The notes: a model not told the origin generated them from the letters alone. DNA of 64,000 nt from Enterobacter sp. RHBSTW-00994 (GCF_013782625.1 NZ_CP056199.1:1816588-1880587), one strand, 5' to 3'; numbered from the stretch's first letter, positions 14,146 to 28,597 are shown. Translations and numbers: made by a program.

Positions 14146-15375
14146 ATGTATGCATTTATCGCGAGGCAACCCATTTTTGACAGGGATATGAATACGGTTG
14201 CGTATGAGTTACTTTTCAGGGATGGAATGAATAATCGTTTTCCGGATGTATCTGCGGAGTATGCAACATCCAGGATGATTTCTGATCAGTTCTTATGTGT
14301 TCCGGCGGCCCGGATCGCCGGAACACATACCTCATTTATCAATTTCCCTTTCCAGATGGTGATTAATCACTGCGCCGAAGCGTTAGACAAAGACAGTGTT
14401 GTTATTGAAATCCTTGAAGATGCTGAGCCGGGAGAGGCGCTTCTTCAGGCAGTTAAAGCGATGAGTGCTCGTGGATATCGCTTTGCACTGGATGATTTCA
14501 CCCTGGCTCCAGAATGGGACATCTTTTTACCGTATATTTCCATTCTGAAATTTGACGTAAGGAATAATACGCTTGAACAAATTAAAGATTATCTAAGTCA
14601 ACGTGAAAACATGATGGGGGATATTAAGTATCTCGCTGAAAAAGTTGAGACTAAAGAGGAATTTAATAAGTACCGTGATGCAGGGTTTTCTCTCTTTCAG
14701 GGATACTTCTTTTGCCGACCAGAGATAATAAAATACAGGCGATTATCACAAAATCAGCTGGCGATTTTTCGTTTGCAGATGGAAGTGGGACGCAATAAAC
14801 CCGATTTTCGCATTATCGAGTCATTGATTAAAACCGATCTGACATTGTCCTACAAAATCATGCGTTATATGAAACATACCGCATTTAAACACGCTGGCAT
14901 CTATAACTTCAGCAAGTTAACGTTGAGTGAAGTGCTCATGTATCTCGGAGAGAATCAGCTTCGGCGCTTTGTTGCGGTCGTGGTGCTGGCTTCGGCAGGT
15001 AATGACAAAGTGAGCGAGCTTTATCCGCTGAGTATGATGCGAGGGAAATTCTGCGAGCTGATTGCCGGGAAGATGAATGAGCCGTCTCTGGCTGAGAACG
15101 CGTTCCTGTGTGGGCTGTTCTCTCTGCTTGATACTATCCTTGAGCTACCCATTGAAGAGCTGATGAAGCAAATTGCGGTTCCACAGAGCGTGAGTGAAGC
15201 GCTGTGTCAGCAGAAAGGACGGTTGGCTGATATCGTGACGCTGTGTCGCGATTATGAACAGCAACACTGGGATAAAACCGCTCAAATGTGTGCCGTGCTG
15301 GGGCTGACGGATGATGATGTTGTTGAGGCTATGCGTACAGCAACGATCTGGGCCGGAGAGAATACCGTCAACTAA
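14146..15375 (+). CDS. EAL/HDOD signalling protein, EAL site probably inactive
   Basis: This 409-residue cytoplasmic protein has an N-terminal EAL-type domain (about residues 1-200) and a C-terminal HDOD domain (about 200-400), the YuxH/CdgJ arrangement. It begins FIARQPIFDRDMNTVAYELLF, typical of this group. The catalytic motifs are degenerate: EIL stands for EAL, ALDDF for DDFG, and KFD for KxD. c-di-GMP hydrolysis is therefore unlikely and a binding or scaffold role is the better inference. Relatives in Vibrio affect motility. It is divergent from a chemoreceptor gene, which fits a motility link. AAGGGGG precedes the start. Confidence 0.85.
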   Translation: MYAFIARQPIFDRDMNTVAYELLFRDGMNNRFPDVSAEYATSRMISDQFLCVPAARIAGTHTSFINFPFQMVINHCAEALDKDSVVIEILEDAEPGEALLQAVKAMSARGYRFALDDFTLAPEWDIFLPYISILKFDVRNNTLEQIKDYLSQRENMMGDIKYLAEKVETKEEFNKYRDAGFSLFQGYFFCRPEIIKYRRLSQNQLAIFRLQMEVGRNKPDFRIIESLIKTDLTLSYKIMRYMKHTAFKHAGIYNFSKLTLSEVLMYLGENQLRRFVAVVVLASAGNDKVSELYPLSMMRGKFCELIAGKMNEPSLAENAFLCGLFSLLDTILELPIEELMKQIAVPQSVSEALCQQKGRLADIVTLCRDYEQQHWDKTAQMCAVLGLTDDDVVEAMRTATIWAGENTVN

Positions 15376-15380
15376 CCTGG

Positions 15381-15404
15381 CCTCACCCCTGGGGGGGGGT
15401 GAGG
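15381..15404. terminator. Hairpin between the EAL/HDOD gene and potD
   Basis: CCTCACCC and GGGTGAGG form a strong stem between two convergent genes. There is no long T run on either side, so it is a probable rather than certain terminator. Confidence 0.5.
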
Positions 15405-15419
15405 CGCAAGGGAAGCGGA

Positions 15420-16466
15420 TTAGCGGCCCGCTTTCAATTTCTGGTAATACTCTTCATAGATACGGCTTGCATCGCCAACATCATTTTGCCATTCACCGTT
15501 CTTGATGGTGTCGGCATCCGGATAGAGCGATTTGTCGTTTGCGACGTCCGGGCTTAGTAGCTTACGTGCGGCCAGATTCGGTGTTGGGTAGCCGATGGTT
15601 TCAGCCACCTGCTTAGCAATTTCCGGACGCAGCAGGAAGTTGATCAACTTCAGTGCACCCTCAACGTTTTTCGCATTTGCCGGAATAGAGAGGCTGTCCA
15701 TCCAGAAAATCCCGCCTTCTTTCGGCCACACCACTTCCAGCGGTGTACCCGCCTGACGCGCGACGTATGCAGACCCGTTCCAGACCATACCCAGATTCAC
15801 TTCGCCTTCCATGTAGGGGTTTGCCGGGTTATCGGAGTTAAAGGCTGCTACGTTTGGCATCAGTTTTTTCAGCTCGTTATACGCCGCTTCAATCTCTTTT
15901 GGGTCCGTTGTATTACCGGAATAACCGAGTTTGCGCAGCGCCATCTGGAACACTTCGCGGGCGTCATCGGTCAATAACAGGCTGCCTTTGTATTCTGGCT
16001 TCCACAGATCGGCCCACCGGGTGACGGTTTTCGGATCAATGACATCGCTGTTAATGCCAATGGCTGTCGCACCCCAGATGTAAGGAATGGAATAGTCGTT
16101 ATTGGGATCAAACGGTTTGTTGAGCATCTCGGGATCGAGATTGTTGAAGTGGGTCAGCTTCGTTTTGTCGATCTTCTGAATCATGCCCTCTTTGCGCATC
16201 TTGTCGACGAAGTAGGTCGACGGGACGACCAGGTCGTAAGCGCCATCTTTGTAGGTTTTGAGCTTGGCGTACATGGTTTCATTCGACTCGTAAGTGGAAT
16301 AGATAACCTTAATGCCCGTCTCTTTGGTGAACTGTTCCAGCAGACCTGGCGGCACATACTCGGTCCAGTTGTAGAAATAGAGTGTTTTACTGTCGTCCGC
16401 GTGTGCAGCACTCATACCCAGTGCGAGCGCGCCTGCCGCGAGCAGGTGGCGTGACCATTTTTTCAT
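15420..16466 (-). CDS. potD: Spermidine/putrescine-binding periplasmic protein PotD
   Basis: PotD is the substrate-binding subunit of the PotABCD polyamine importer. It has 348 residues, as in E. coli, with a signal peptide (HLLAAGALALGMSAAHA) and the mature start DDSKTLYFYNWTEYVP. Aromatic and acidic residues such as WTEY and MVWNGSAY line the polyamine site in the family. It is the last gene of the operon and begins one base after the potC stop. Confidence 0.97.
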   Translation of the reverse strand: MKKWSRHLLAAGALALGMSAAHADDSKTLYFYNWTEYVPPGLLEQFTKETGIKVIYSTYESNETMYAKLKTYKDGAYDLVVPSTYFVDKMRKEGMIQKIDKTKLTHFNNLDPEMLNKPFDPNNDYSIPYIWGATAIGINSDVIDPKTVTRWADLWKPEYKGSLLLTDDAREVFQMALRKLGYSGNTTDPKEIEAAYNELKKLMPNVAAFNSDNPANPYMEGEVNLGMVWNGSAYVARQAGTPLEVVWPKEGGIFWMDSLSIPANAKNVEGALKLINFLLRPEIAKQVAETIGYPTPNLAARKLLSPDVANDKSLYPDADTIKNGEWQNDVGDASRIYEEYYQKLKAGR

Positions 16467-16467
16467 T

Positions 16468-17274
16468 TTAACGTCCCCTGAGAGTAGCCTGTTTTACCTG
16501 GCTTTTAGTTTTATCACGAGCAATAAGCTGGCTGGCGATGACCAGAACCAACGATAACACCAACAGAATTGTCGCCAGTGCGTTCACCTCGGGTGAGACA
16601 CCGACTTTCACCATCGAATAGATTTTCAACGGTAGAATTTCATAACTCGGACCGGTGACGAAGGAAGAGACGACTACGTCATCCATTGACAGGGTAAAGC
16701 TCAGCAGCCACCCAGCGGCGACGGCAGGCATCGCCAGCGGCAGAATGATTTTTCGCAGGATCGTCATCTCGCTAGCACCGAGATCTTTTGCCGCTTCCAG
16801 CATGCGTACATCAAAACCTTTCAGACGTGAAAAGACGGTGACGACCACAAAAGGCAGGCAGAACGTGATATGGGAAAACAGCAGCGACCAGAACCCCAGT
16901 TGTACGCCCAGCAGCATAAACAGCACCAGAAGCGAAATCGCCATCACGATATCGGGCGACATCATCACCACAAATAACATCCCACTGACGAACGGTTTAC
17001 CACGAAAACGGTAGCGATAGAGCGCCACAGCGGTTAACGAACCAATCAGAGTAGCAAAGGTTGCCGAGAAGATCGCCATCGTCAGCGAGTGTTGGGCTGC
17101 CTGTAACAGACTGTCATTGTTCATCAGCAGGCTGTACCAGCTCGTGGTAAAGCCTTGCCAGTTGATTCCGAACCGCGAGCTGTTGAACGAGTTCACAATC
17201 AGAATGATGATTGGAATATACAGGTAGGCGTAAATGGCGGTCATAAAACCGCCGCGAAGCAGTCGACCAATCAT
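16468..17274 (-). CDS. potC: Spermidine/putrescine permease PotC
   Basis: PotC is one of two membrane subunits of the PotABCD importer. It has 268 residues and six predicted helices. The cytoplasmic EAA loop, [20 protein letters not shown], is where the PotA ATPase docks. The C-terminus differs slightly from E. coli (264 aa). It overlaps potB by 4 bases. Confidence 0.96.
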   Translation of the reverse strand: MIGRLLRGGFMTAIYAYLYIPIIILIVNSFNSSRFGINWQGFTTSWYSLLMNNDSLLQAAQHSLTMAIFSATFATLIGSLTAVALYRYRFRGKPFVSGMLFVVMMSPDIVMAISLLVLFMLLGVQLGFWSLLFSHITFCLPFVVVTVFSRLKGFDVRMLEAAKDLGASEMTILRKIILPLAMPAVAAGWLLSFTLSMDDVVVSSFVTGPSYEILPLKIYSMVKVGVSPEVNALATILLVLSLVLVIASQLIARDKTKSQVKQATLRGR

Positions 17275-18128
17275 TCGAGTTCCACCTTCTTATTAAGCAG
17301 TCGCGAGGCGCGCCAGTACACCAGCAGCATCAGACCCATCACCAGGGTCAGCGTAATGCTGGTGGCGGAGCCGAATGGCCAGTCGCGAATATTCAGGAAC
17401 TGACTCTTAATGACGTTGCCGATGAGCAAGTTTTTCGCCCCTCCCATCAGATCCGAGACGTAAAACAGCCCCATAGCGGGCAACATCACCAACAAGCAGC
17501 CTGCAATAATGCCTGGCATTGTCAGTGGAACGATGATGCGGATAAAGGTCTGTAGCTTGTTCGCGCCCAAATCTTTTGCGGCTTCCAGCAAGGGTTTATC
17601 GAGTTTTTCAATGCTGGAGTAGAGTGGCATCACCATAAACGGTAGCAGGATATAGACCAGACCAATAATCACTGCTCCCGGTGTGAACATGATGCGGATC
17701 GGCGTATCAATCACACCCAGCCACAGCAGAAACGCGTTCAGATAGCCTTTGGTGCTGAGGAATATTTTCAGACCATAAATGCGAATTAATGAGTTGGTCC
17801 AGAAGGGAACAATCAGTAAAAACAGCAACAGTGGGCGCACCTTTTGCGGCAGGCGCGCCAGGAACCACGCGAAAGGATAGCCCAGCACCAGACAGGCGAC
17901 GGTCGCTATCAGCGCCATATTGAGTGAATGCAACAACACGTCAAAATAGAGCGGATCGAGCAGGCGTGAGTAGTTATCCAGCGTAAAGACCAGCTTAACG
18001 AAGTTCGTATCATCGCGGGTCAGGAAGCTGGTGGCGATGATCATCAGGTTGGGGAGAAAAACAAACAACACAAGCCAACCGACGATCGTGGCAATCACCA
18101 CATTCTGGAATTTACTTGTGTTCTTCAT
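17271..18128 (-). CDS. potB: Spermidine/putrescine permease PotB
   Basis: PotB is the partner permease of PotC. The start MKNTSKFQN at 18128 gives 285 residues and overlaps the end of potA by 17 bases; a start three codons further upstream is possible but less like the family. The EAA loop reads [20 protein letters not shown]. Membrane helices are evident throughout. Confidence 0.95.
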   Translation of the reverse strand: MKNTSKFQNVVIATIVGWLVLFVFLPNLMIIATSFLTRDDTNFVKLVFTLDNYSRLLDPLYFDVLLHSLNMALIATVACLVLGYPFAWFLARLPQKVRPLLLFLLIVPFWTNSLIRIYGLKIFLSTKGYLNAFLLWLGVIDTPIRIMFTPGAVIIGLVYILLPFMVMPLYSSIEKLDKPLLEAAKDLGANKLQTFIRIIVPLTMPGIIAGCLLVMLPAMGLFYVSDLMGGAKNLLIGNVIKSQFLNIRDWPFGSATSITLTLVMGLMLLVYWRASRLLNKKVELE

Positions 18129-19230
18129 CAGCCAGTACAACCTCCCAGCTTTCTACCCAGTTGATAACCATTTTCTGATTGAGTGAGTGGTCAAAGTCGG
18201 GGTCGTCCTCATTGAAGAACTCGCTGACCATCACCATTTTGCCATTTTTCAGCTCAACCACGGATTCCAGAGTCATCCCTTTGTAGTTGCGCTCACGGAT
18301 ATAACCGATGAGTCCTTCGGCTTCGGCATGTTCGTGGATCTCATCTACGCGCAGATCTTCAGGGCGCAGCAGGACGTTGAGTTTTTGTCCTGGTTCAACA
18401 TCAAAGTTGACTGTGATATTACACTCGCGGCCTTCCACGTTCGCCCGCACCCGCTGATCGTCCAGACGTTCAATGACCGTGGCATCGAAGATGTTGATCT
18501 CGCCAATAAAGCTGGCGACAAACAGGTTTTTCGGCTCTTCGTAGATTTCACGTGGCGTACCATCCTGTTCGATTTTGCCATCGCGCATGACCACGATACG
18601 ATCTGACATGGTGAGCGCCTCTTCCTGGTCGTGGGTCACGAAAACAAAGGTGATGCCAAGCTTGCGTTGCAGTGCCTTAAGCTCGTTTTGCATCTGCTTG
18701 CGCAGTTTGTAATCCAGGGCTGATAAAGATTCATCCAGCAGGAGCAGACGAGGTTTATTCACCACGGCGCGAGCGATGGCAACGCGCTGTTGTTGACCAC
18801 CGGAAAGCTGATGAGGTTTACGCTGGGCAAACTCTTCGAGTTGTACCATCCGCAGGGCGTCGGTCACTCGCGGTGCGATATCACTGGCGGGCGTTTTTTG
18901 CATTCGCAGGCCAAATGCCACATTCTCGAAAACCGTCATATGCGGAAACAGGGCGTAACTCTGGAAGACGGTGTTAACGTGACGCTCTTCAGCGGGAACC
19001 TGAGTAATGTTATGATTTTCAAGATGGATTTGGCCATTGTCGACGCTTTCCAGCCCGGCGATAAGGCGCAGTACGGTCGTTTTGCCGCAGCCAGAAGGGC
19101 CGAGCAGCGTGAGAAACTCACCATCATTGATGGTCAAACTGAGATCCGAAATGACGGTTTTACCATCAAAACTTTTACGAATACGTTCCAGTTGCACCAG
19201 CGGTGACAAGGAACGGGATTGTGTATTCAA
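18112..19230 (-). CDS. potA: Spermidine/putrescine ATPase PotA; native start codon out of frame
   Basis: PotA is the ATPase of the polyamine importer: Walker [10 protein letters not shown], signature [14 protein letters not shown], Walker [13 protein letters not shown] and a C-terminal regulatory domain. The frame opens at a TTG at 19230 (372 residues). The expected ATG is at 19247, seven bases after a GGAG site, but its frame reads MGQRQN and stops. One extra A in the AAAA run at about 19231-19234 would join the two and give 378 residues, the E. coli length. Either there is a real one-base deletion rescued by reinitiation at the overlapping TTGA, or there is a sequencing error. Confidence 0.9.
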   Translation of the reverse strand: MNTQSRSLSPLVQLERIRKSFDGKTVISDLSLTINDGEFLTLLGPSGCGKTTVLRLIAGLESVDNGQIHLENHNITQVPAEERHVNTVFQSYALFPHMTVFENVAFGLRMQKTPASDIAPRVTDALRMVQLEEFAQRKPHQLSGGQQQRVAIARAVVNKPRLLLLDESLSALDYKLRKQMQNELKALQRKLGITFVFVTHDQEEALTMSDRIVVMRDGKIEQDGTPREIYEEPKNLFVASFIGEINIFDATVIERLDDQRVRANVEGRECNITVNFDVEPGQKLNVLLRPEDLRVDEIHEHAEAEGLIGYIRERNYKGMTLESVVELKNGKMVMVSEFFNEDDPDFDHSLNQKMVINWVESWEVVLADEEHK

Positions 19231-19496
19231 TTTTGGCGCTGTCCCATATAGACGCTCCGGGTGGCATACCGAAGCGGGGTTTGTGTATAACCACCTTGGT
19301 GACTCGTAATGAGGGCGGACATTCTACGGCAAACCCCCTCAATCGCCAATCCTTGTGACTGATTCATAAGCTACATTTATTAACGCATGACGACATAAAC
19401 GAAAATATTCTCGTTTACGGGATAAAAGTGACCTGACGCAATATTTGCGTTTTGATGCTTACTGATAATGTTGTCACGAAAAGTGAGGGTGACTGC

Positions 19497-20720
19497 ATGG
19501 ATAAATTACTTGAGCGTTTTTTACAGTACGTTTCGCTGGATACCCAATCTAAACCGGGTGTCAGACAGGTTCCGAGCACCGAAGGGCAGTGGAAGTTATT
19601 AAACCTGCTCAAAGATCAACTGGAAGAGCTCGGTCTGGTCAATGTCACGCTAAGCGATAAAGGCACTGTGATGGGAACGCTGCCTGCCAATGTGAGCGGT
19701 ACTATCCCGGCGATTGGTTTTATCTCCCACGTCGATACCTCACCGGACTTTAGCGGTAAACATGTTAACCCGCAGATTGTTGAAAACTATCGTGGCGGTG
19801 ATATCGCGCTGGGCATTGGTGATGAAGTGCTGTCGCCGGTGATGTTCCCGGTGTTGCATCAGTTGCTGGGGCAGACGCTGATTACCACTGATGGTAAAAC
19901 CCTGCTGGGGGCGGATGACAAAGCGGGCGTGGCCGAAATTATGACGGCTCTTGCGGTATTAAAAGGCAAGGATATTCCGCATGGCGACATCCGCGTCGCC
20001 TTTACACCGGACGAAGAGGTCGGTAAAGGCGCGAAACATTTTGACGTTGAAGCCTTTAACGCGAAGTGGGCCTACACCGTGGACGGCGGCGGCGTCGGAG
20101 AACTGGAGTTTGAAAACTTCAATGCGGCATCGATCACCATTAAAATCGTCGGCAACAACGTTCACCCTGGTTCCGCCAAAGGCGTGATGGTGAATGCGCT
20201 GTCACTGGCATCCCGTATTCATGCGGAAGTGCCGGCTGAAGAGAGCCCGGAGATGACGGAAGGGTATGAAGGTTTCTATCATCTGACCAGCATCAAAGGG
20301 ACGGTGGATAGCGCCCAGATGCACTACATCGTCCGAGATTTTGACCGTAAAGCCTTTGAAGCGCGTAAGCGTAAAATGATGGAGATCGCCAAGAAGGTGG
20401 GCAAAGGTCTACACCCGGATTGCTATATTGAGCTGATCATTGAAGACAGCTATTACAATATGCGCGAGAAGGTGATGGAACATCCGCATATCCTCGACAT
20501 TGCCCAGCAAGCGATGCGCGATTGCGATATCGAACCGCTTCTGAAACCGATTCGTGGTGGTACAGACGGCTCACAACTGTCCTTTATGGGATTACCGTGT
20601 CCAAACCTGTTTACGGGTGGGTATAACTACCACGGCAAGCATGAGTTTGTGACGCTGGAAGGGATGGAAAAAGCGGTGAAGGTGATTGTGCGTATCGCAG
20701 AGTTGACAGCGAAACGATAA
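19497..20720 (+). CDS. pepT: Peptidase T (aminotripeptidase)
   Basis: PepT is a cytoplasmic M20-family dizinc enzyme that removes the N-terminal residue of tripeptides. The start [14 protein letters not shown] at 19497 gives 407 residues. Metal-site motifs are [33 protein letters not shown] and YHGKHEF near the C-terminus. In Salmonella and E. coli it is under Fnr control. The 250 bases upstream contain the inverted repeat CGCAA-TAT-TTGCG at 19437-19449, but no clear Fnr box was found. Confidence 0.96.
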   Translation: MDKLLERFLQYVSLDTQSKPGVRQVPSTEGQWKLLNLLKDQLEELGLVNVTLSDKGTVMGTLPANVSGTIPAIGFISHVDTSPDFSGKHVNPQIVENYRGGDIALGIGDEVLSPVMFPVLHQLLGQTLITTDGKTLLGADDKAGVAEIMTALAVLKGKDIPHGDIRVAFTPDEEVGKGAKHFDVEAFNAKWAYTVDGGGVGELEFENFNAASITIKIVGNNVHPGSAKGVMVNALSLASRIHAEVPAEESPEMTEGYEGFYHLTSIKGTVDSAQMHYIVRDFDRKAFEARKRKMMEIAKKVGKGLHPDCYIELIIEDSYYNMREKVMEHPHILDIAQQAMRDCDIEPLLKPIRGGTDGSQLSFMGLPCPNLFTGGYNYHGKHEFVTLEGMEKAVKVIVRIAELTAKR

Positions 20721-20742
20721 TCAAGCGCCGCTGTTAGCGGTT

Positions 20743-20774
20743 GTAGGCCGGGTAAGGCGCTGCCTCTACCCGGC
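20743..20774. repeat. REP-like palindrome after pepT
   Basis: GTAGGCCGGGTAAGGCG followed by TGCCTCTACCCGGC forms an imperfect palindrome of the enterobacterial REP type, between the convergent pepT and roxA genes. REP elements of this family often stabilise 3' ends of transcripts. Confidence 0.7.
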
Positions 20775-20786
20775 AAAATACACAAC

Positions 20787-21908
20787 TTAGTCTTCGAAGA
20801 ACCAGTATCCGCTGTTGACCAGTGCTGAAAGCATCGCGAGGAAGGAAGGATCCTCCAGCGCATCACCAAAGGTGTCAGCCGTTAACACCAAATGACTGGC
20901 GATAGCGTCCAGTGCCGGTCGGTGAGGAGAGTCGAGTTTTTCGCCATTGACGAACACCTCTTCCCCAATACGCAGTACGCGTAATCCACCCAGGCGCACC
21001 AGTTTATCACCCTGTTGCAGTGCATCGTAAATCTCGTCCGCCTGGTACGGCGGCTCTGGCGGAGCGACGTCCAGTTCGTGACGTGACTGGCTCACAAACT
21101 CGCCGAACCACTGTTTGAAATGTTCTGGCTCGTTAATCAAACCCAACATCATCTCGCGAAGCTTATCCAGTTCCTGCGGCAGAATATCGGCAGGGTGCTC
21201 ACGCGCAGGCACATCCGGATCGCTATAGCGATAGCTGCCCAGTTCGCGTTGCAGAACGTAGTCTGCAAAACTGCTGATCATTTCACGGCCGCTTGGCGCG
21301 CGGAAGCCAACGGAATAGTTCAGCGAATTTTCCAGCGAGTAACCTTCGTGCGGGAAACCCGGTGGAATATAAAGAATATCGCCCGGCTCCAGTTCTTCAT
21401 CGATGATCCCTTCAAAGGGATCGACCTGAAGCAGGTCCGGATGCGGACAATGTTGTTTCATCGGCACTTTTTCGCCCACGCGCCAGCGACGGCGTCCCGT
21501 ACCCTGAATGATAAACACATCATATTGATCAAGATGCGGGCCGACACCACCGCCAGGCACGGAGAAGGAGATCATCAGATCGTCCATTCGCCAGTCGGGC
21601 AGGGCGCGGAAAGGGCGCATTAAGGCGGCAGTTGGCTCATGCCAGTGGTTGACGGCCTGAACCAGGAGAGACCAGTTGTTTTCACCCAGGTGATCATAGC
21701 TTTCGAATGGACCGTGGCTGACTTGCCACTTGCCGTCCTGGTGGCTGACGAGGCGACTGTCGACTTCGTTTTCCATTGCCAGTCCGGCCAGTTCATCGGG
21801 GGAGAGTGGGTCGACAAAATTGCTGATGCCACGTTTCAGAACGACCGGACGTTTCTGCCAGTAACGTTCAATAAATTCGGGCCAGTTAAGTGTTAATTGA
21901 TAATCCAT
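20787..21908 (-). CDS. roxA: Ribosomal protein uL16 arginine hydroxylase RoxA (YcfD)
   Basis: RoxA is a 2-oxoglutarate/Fe(II) oxygenase that hydroxylates Arg81 of ribosomal protein L16. It has 373 residues, as in E. coli. The JmjC-type metal triad is visible as HLDQYD (His and Asp) and the distal His in PPGFPHEGYS, with the double-stranded beta-helix around SVPGGGVGP. The C-terminal part is the dimerisation and winged-helix region. It lies downstream of phoPQ on the same strand. Confidence 0.96.
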   Translation of the reverse strand: MDYQLTLNWPEFIERYWQKRPVVLKRGISNFVDPLSPDELAGLAMENEVDSRLVSHQDGKWQVSHGPFESYDHLGENNWSLLVQAVNHWHEPTAALMRPFRALPDWRMDDLMISFSVPGGGVGPHLDQYDVFIIQGTGRRRWRVGEKVPMKQHCPHPDLLQVDPFEGIIDEELEPGDILYIPPGFPHEGYSLENSLNYSVGFRAPSGREMISSFADYVLQRELGSYRYSDPDVPAREHPADILPQELDKLREMMLGLINEPEHFKQWFGEFVSQSRHELDVAPPEPPYQADEIYDALQQGDKLVRLGGLRVLRIGEEVFVNGEKLDSPHRPALDAIASHLVLTADTFGDALEDPSFLAMLSALVNSGYWFFED

Positions 21909-21999
21909 ATTTTTTTATTCCGCAGGCTCTTACTGAAACGGATTATAACGGAAGCACAGAAGCCTGCGTGCGAGATTCTCGCATTTTTCACATCACGGG

Positions 22000-23463
22000 T
22001 TAACTATCGCTGGATGTTGGCTGTTGACGGCCAAAAATCGCTTCCATTCGCGCGCCACCCAGCAAGCTGTCGCTGGTTTCAATTCTTCCATCGTACTGAT
22101 CAACAATTTCGAGCGCGACGGAGAGTCCAACGCCCTGGCCCGGCCTCAGCGTATCTGCACGTTGACCACGGTCAAACACCACATCACGTTTGTTTTGCGG
22201 AATGCCAGGACCATCATCCTCGACAATAATATGCAGCTCATTTTCTGTCAGACGCGCGGAGACTTCGACAAATTCCAGGCAGTATTTGCAGGCGTTATCG
22301 AGCAGGTTTCCCATTACCTCCATGAAGTCGTTCTTCTCGCCAACAAAGCTGATTTCCGGCGAGATATCGAGGCTGATGTTTACCCCTTTGCGTTGATAGA
22401 CTTTATTGAGTGCGGAGGTGAGGTTATCCAGTAATGGTGCAACCGGATGTAATTCACGGCTTAATAACGCGCTCCCGGAACGCATACTGGCACGGTGCAG
22501 GTAATAGCCAATTTGTTGCGAAATGCGGCTGATTTGCTCCAGCATCACGGGTTCAGCATCGTCGACGCTCAGTGTTGAACTGCGCATTGAACGTAACGTA
22601 CTTTGCATCACGGCAAGTGGTGTTTTAAGACTGTGAGTGAGGTCAGTGAGCGTTGTTCGGTATTTATCATAGCGTTCACGTTCACTTTTCAGCAGGCGAT
22701 TGAGGTTACGTACCAGGCTGGTCAGTTCGCGCGTGGTCTCCGGATTGAGCTTCTCACGATGATGCTCTTCCAGCTCGCGAACCTCTTTGGCCAGCGATTC
22801 AATCGGCCGCAGGCTCCACCATGCCGCAACCCAGAGCAACGGAATTACGAGAAGCAGGTTGGCTGCCAGAACGTAAACGAACCAACTCCAGACCATATAA
22901 GAACGTTTAAGCTCAACCGGGATTGTGTCGATCACCACAATGGTCAATTGCGGCATTCCCAGTGTGGCGGGATAGAGGTTAATGGCAACGGAGTGCGTCA
23001 TCTCCGTTTCGTTGTCATCTGCCCGTATTTCATCAAGTTTCTGCTGCAGAGAGAGATCGTTACGGAGCAGCATGCTGGTCGCGTCCAGGTCGGCTTCTAT
23101 TTCATGAAAACCGTTCGTTTTGAGCCACTCAGGGCGTATACGTTTTACCAGCCAGGGAACGTCGCGCTGTGCCCACAATAATTGCCCTTTTTCATTATAA
23201 ATGAGGGCCATTGTCGGGCTTTGCTGGTTCAGGTTATCCGGCATTTCCACACTGATATGATTATTTTCCCACCTGGCAAGGGTATAAAACAGATTACTTT
23301 CGCCACGTAAGAGACGAAAGGTTGTTTTATCAAAACTCACGCTATACCCAACCAGTGCCACCATGCCATAGGAGAGCGATAACACCAGTACAACGGCTGC
23401 GGTTGCCAGTAAAAAGCGAACCCGTAGAGAGAGGGGTAAAATGTGGCGCAGGATCCTTTTCAT
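22000..23463 (-). CDS. phoQ: Sensor histidine kinase PhoQ
   Basis: PhoQ senses low magnesium, acidic pH and cationic peptides and phosphorylates PhoP. The 487 residues show TM1 ([20 protein letters not shown]), an acidic periplasmic PAS-like sensor, TM2 ([20 protein letters not shown]), HAMP, the dimerisation His in [13 protein letters not shown], and the ATPase boxes [19 protein letters not shown] and [11 protein letters not shown]. The ATG directly follows the phoP stop codon. Confidence 0.97.
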   Translation of the reverse strand: MKRILRHILPLSLRVRFLLATAAVVLVLSLSYGMVALVGYSVSFDKTTFRLLRGESNLFYTLARWENNHISVEMPDNLNQQSPTMALIYNEKGQLLWAQRDVPWLVKRIRPEWLKTNGFHEIEADLDATSMLLRNDLSLQQKLDEIRADDNETEMTHSVAINLYPATLGMPQLTIVVIDTIPVELKRSYMVWSWFVYVLAANLLLVIPLLWVAAWWSLRPIESLAKEVRELEEHHREKLNPETTRELTSLVRNLNRLLKSERERYDKYRTTLTDLTHSLKTPLAVMQSTLRSMRSSTLSVDDAEPVMLEQISRISQQIGYYLHRASMRSGSALLSRELHPVAPLLDNLTSALNKVYQRKGVNISLDISPEISFVGEKNDFMEVMGNLLDNACKYCLEFVEVSARLTENELHIIVEDDGPGIPQNKRDVVFDRGQRADTLRPGQGVGLSVALEIVDQYDGRIETSDSLLGGARMEAIFGRQQPTSSDS

Positions 23464-24138
23464 TTAGCGTAATTCGAACAGATAACCCTGACCACGCACG
23501 GTGGTGATCACATCCTGCGGGTGCTGCGCCTGGATTTTTTTGCGCAAACGTCCCATCAGCACATCAATGGTGTGGCTTTCACGCAGTTCAGCATCAGGGT
23601 AAAGCTGTAGCATCAATGAGTCTTTACTCACAACCTTACCTCTGTTGCGAATTAACGTTTCCATAATGGTGTATTCAAAGGCTGTCAACTTGATGACGTC
23701 ATCATTAATGGAGAATTCGCGACGGGAGAGGTCCACCTGAAAAGGGGGGATAGAGATAATCTGTGAGGCCAGTCCGCTGTTGCGACGCAATAGTGCCTGC
23801 ATGCGTGCAGCCACTTCTTCAATATGAAACGGCTTGGTGACGTAATCATCTGCACCCGCACTAAGGACTTCAACTTTATCCTGCCAGCCTTCGCGGGCGG
23901 TTAAAACCAGAACGGGCAGGGAGACATCATGGCTACGCCAGCGACGAATCAATGACAGACCGTCTTCATCAGGGAGCCCTAGATCGACAATGGCGATATC
24001 AGGCAAATGTTCATTGAGATAATAGTCGGCTTCTTTTGCGTCTTCGGCATCGTCCACCTGGTGTCCCATCTCCTGAAGCTGTACTTTCAGGTGATGGCGT
24101 AACAATGCATTATCCTCAACAACCAATACGCGCATCAT
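23464..24138 (-). CDS. phoP: Response regulator PhoP
   Basis: PhoP is an OmpR-family regulator of the magnesium and virulence regulon. The receiver domain has the acidic pair VEDN, the phosphorylated Asp in [12 protein letters not shown], and conserved LTAR and DDYVTKPF. The winged-helix domain ends [13 protein letters not shown]. Two consecutive ATGs (24138 and 24135) give 224 or 223 residues; E. coli has 223. A PhoP box lies upstream, indicating autoregulation. Confidence 0.97.
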   Translation of the reverse strand: MMRVLVVEDNALLRHHLKVQLQEMGHQVDDAEDAKEADYYLNEHLPDIAIVDLGLPDEDGLSLIRRWRSHDVSLPVLVLTAREGWQDKVEVLSAGADDYVTKPFHIEEVAARMQALLRRNSGLASQIISIPPFQVDLSRREFSINDDVIKLTAFEYTIMETLIRNRGKVVSKDSLMLQLYPDAELRESHTIDVLMGRLRKKIQAQHPQDVITTVRGQGYLFELR

Positions 24139-24196
24139 CTCTTCTCCCTAAATTAATGGTATGAATAGTTTAACGCTGATTATGTTGTTGTGGGGA

Positions 24197-24213
24197 TAAA
24201 CATTTATTAAACC
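24197..24213 (-). promoter_or_regulatory. PhoP box of the phoPQ promoter
   Basis: On the minus strand GGTTTA-N5-TGTTTA matches the PhoP direct-repeat consensus (T/G)GTTTA-N5-(T/G)GTTTA. Twelve bases downstream is a CATAAT -10 element, the spacing typical of PhoP-activated promoters and of E. coli phoPQ. Confidence 0.9.
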
Positions 24214-24224
24214 GAGGGAAAGCT

Positions 24225-24250
24225 GCCTCTTTTCCGGGCGGAAAAGAGGC
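24225..24250. terminator. Hairpin between purB and the phoPQ promoter
   Basis: This is a perfect 11-bp stem (GCCTCTTTTCC / GGAAAAGAGGC) with a four-base loop, just after purB. There is no T run on the minus strand, so it may only attenuate read-through from purB into phoPQ. Confidence 0.55.
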
Positions 24251-24259
24251 TGAGGGGCA

Positions 24260-26279
<2,020 letters not shown>

Positions 26280-26306
26280 ACGTTCTCCTTTATGTGTGCA
26301 ATCGTG

Positions 26307-27933
<1,627 letters not shown>

Positions 27934-27943
27934 TATTTCTCCT

Positions 27944-28597
27944 TTAAGGGGCAACGTCTCGCCATTCACCGTTTGCCAGTGAATTCAGGGTGTAACTGCC
28001 CATGCTGTAGCGGATAAGTCGCAGGGTAGGGAATCCTACATGCGCGGTCATCCGGCGAACCTGGCGGTTACGACCTTCGTAAAGGGTGATTTTTAGCCAG
28101 GCGGTTGGAATAGATTTACGTTCACGAATAGGGGGATTGCGCGGCCATAACCAGTCCGGTTCACCTACTCTTTCAATGCCTGCCGGCAAGGTTGGACCAT
28201 CGTTGAGTGTTACGCCTTTGCGCAAGGCTTCAAGTGTCTCTTCATCCGGTTCGCCTTCAACTTGCACGAAGTAAACCTTACCTGTCCGTTTGCCCGGTTG
28301 GGTGAGTTTTGCCTGTAACGCCCCATCGTTGGTTAATACCAGCAAGCCCTCGCTATCCCGATCCAGGCGGCCTGCAGCGTACACGCCTTGTACAGGAATG
28401 TAATCTTTAAGGGTGCTACGCCCGGCTTCATCCGTAAATTGTGGCAAAACATCGTAGGGTTTATTGAACAAAATGACCCGCTTTGGCTGGTTTTCTGGCG
28501 ATCTTCTGGTGGCTTGTCGTGAGCTGAATCGCTCAACCCGGTGATTTCTAAAAGAAGTTTTCTTCATGGTATTTTCAGACTTTATCAATTGCCGCAT
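27944..28597 (-). CDS. rluE: 23S rRNA pseudouridine(2457) synthase RluE
   Basis: RluE is an RsuA-family pseudouridine synthase acting on U2457 of 23S rRNA. The catalytic Asp is in [16 protein letters not shown], and the family motif [11 protein letters not shown] lies near the C-terminus. The start at 28597 ([13 protein letters not shown]) gives 217 residues; a later Met at 28567 is an alternative. It ends 10 bases before nudJ. Confidence 0.95.
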   Translation of the reverse strand: MRQLIKSENTMKKTSFRNHRVERFSSRQATRRSPENQPKRVILFNKPYDVLPQFTDEAGRSTLKDYIPVQGVYAAGRLDRDSEGLLVLTNDGALQAKLTQPGKRTGKVYFVQVEGEPDEETLEALRKGVTLNDGPTLPAGIERVGEPDWLWPRNPPIRERKSIPTAWLKITLYEGRNRQVRRMTAHVGFPTLRLIRYSMGSYTLNSLANGEWRDVAP

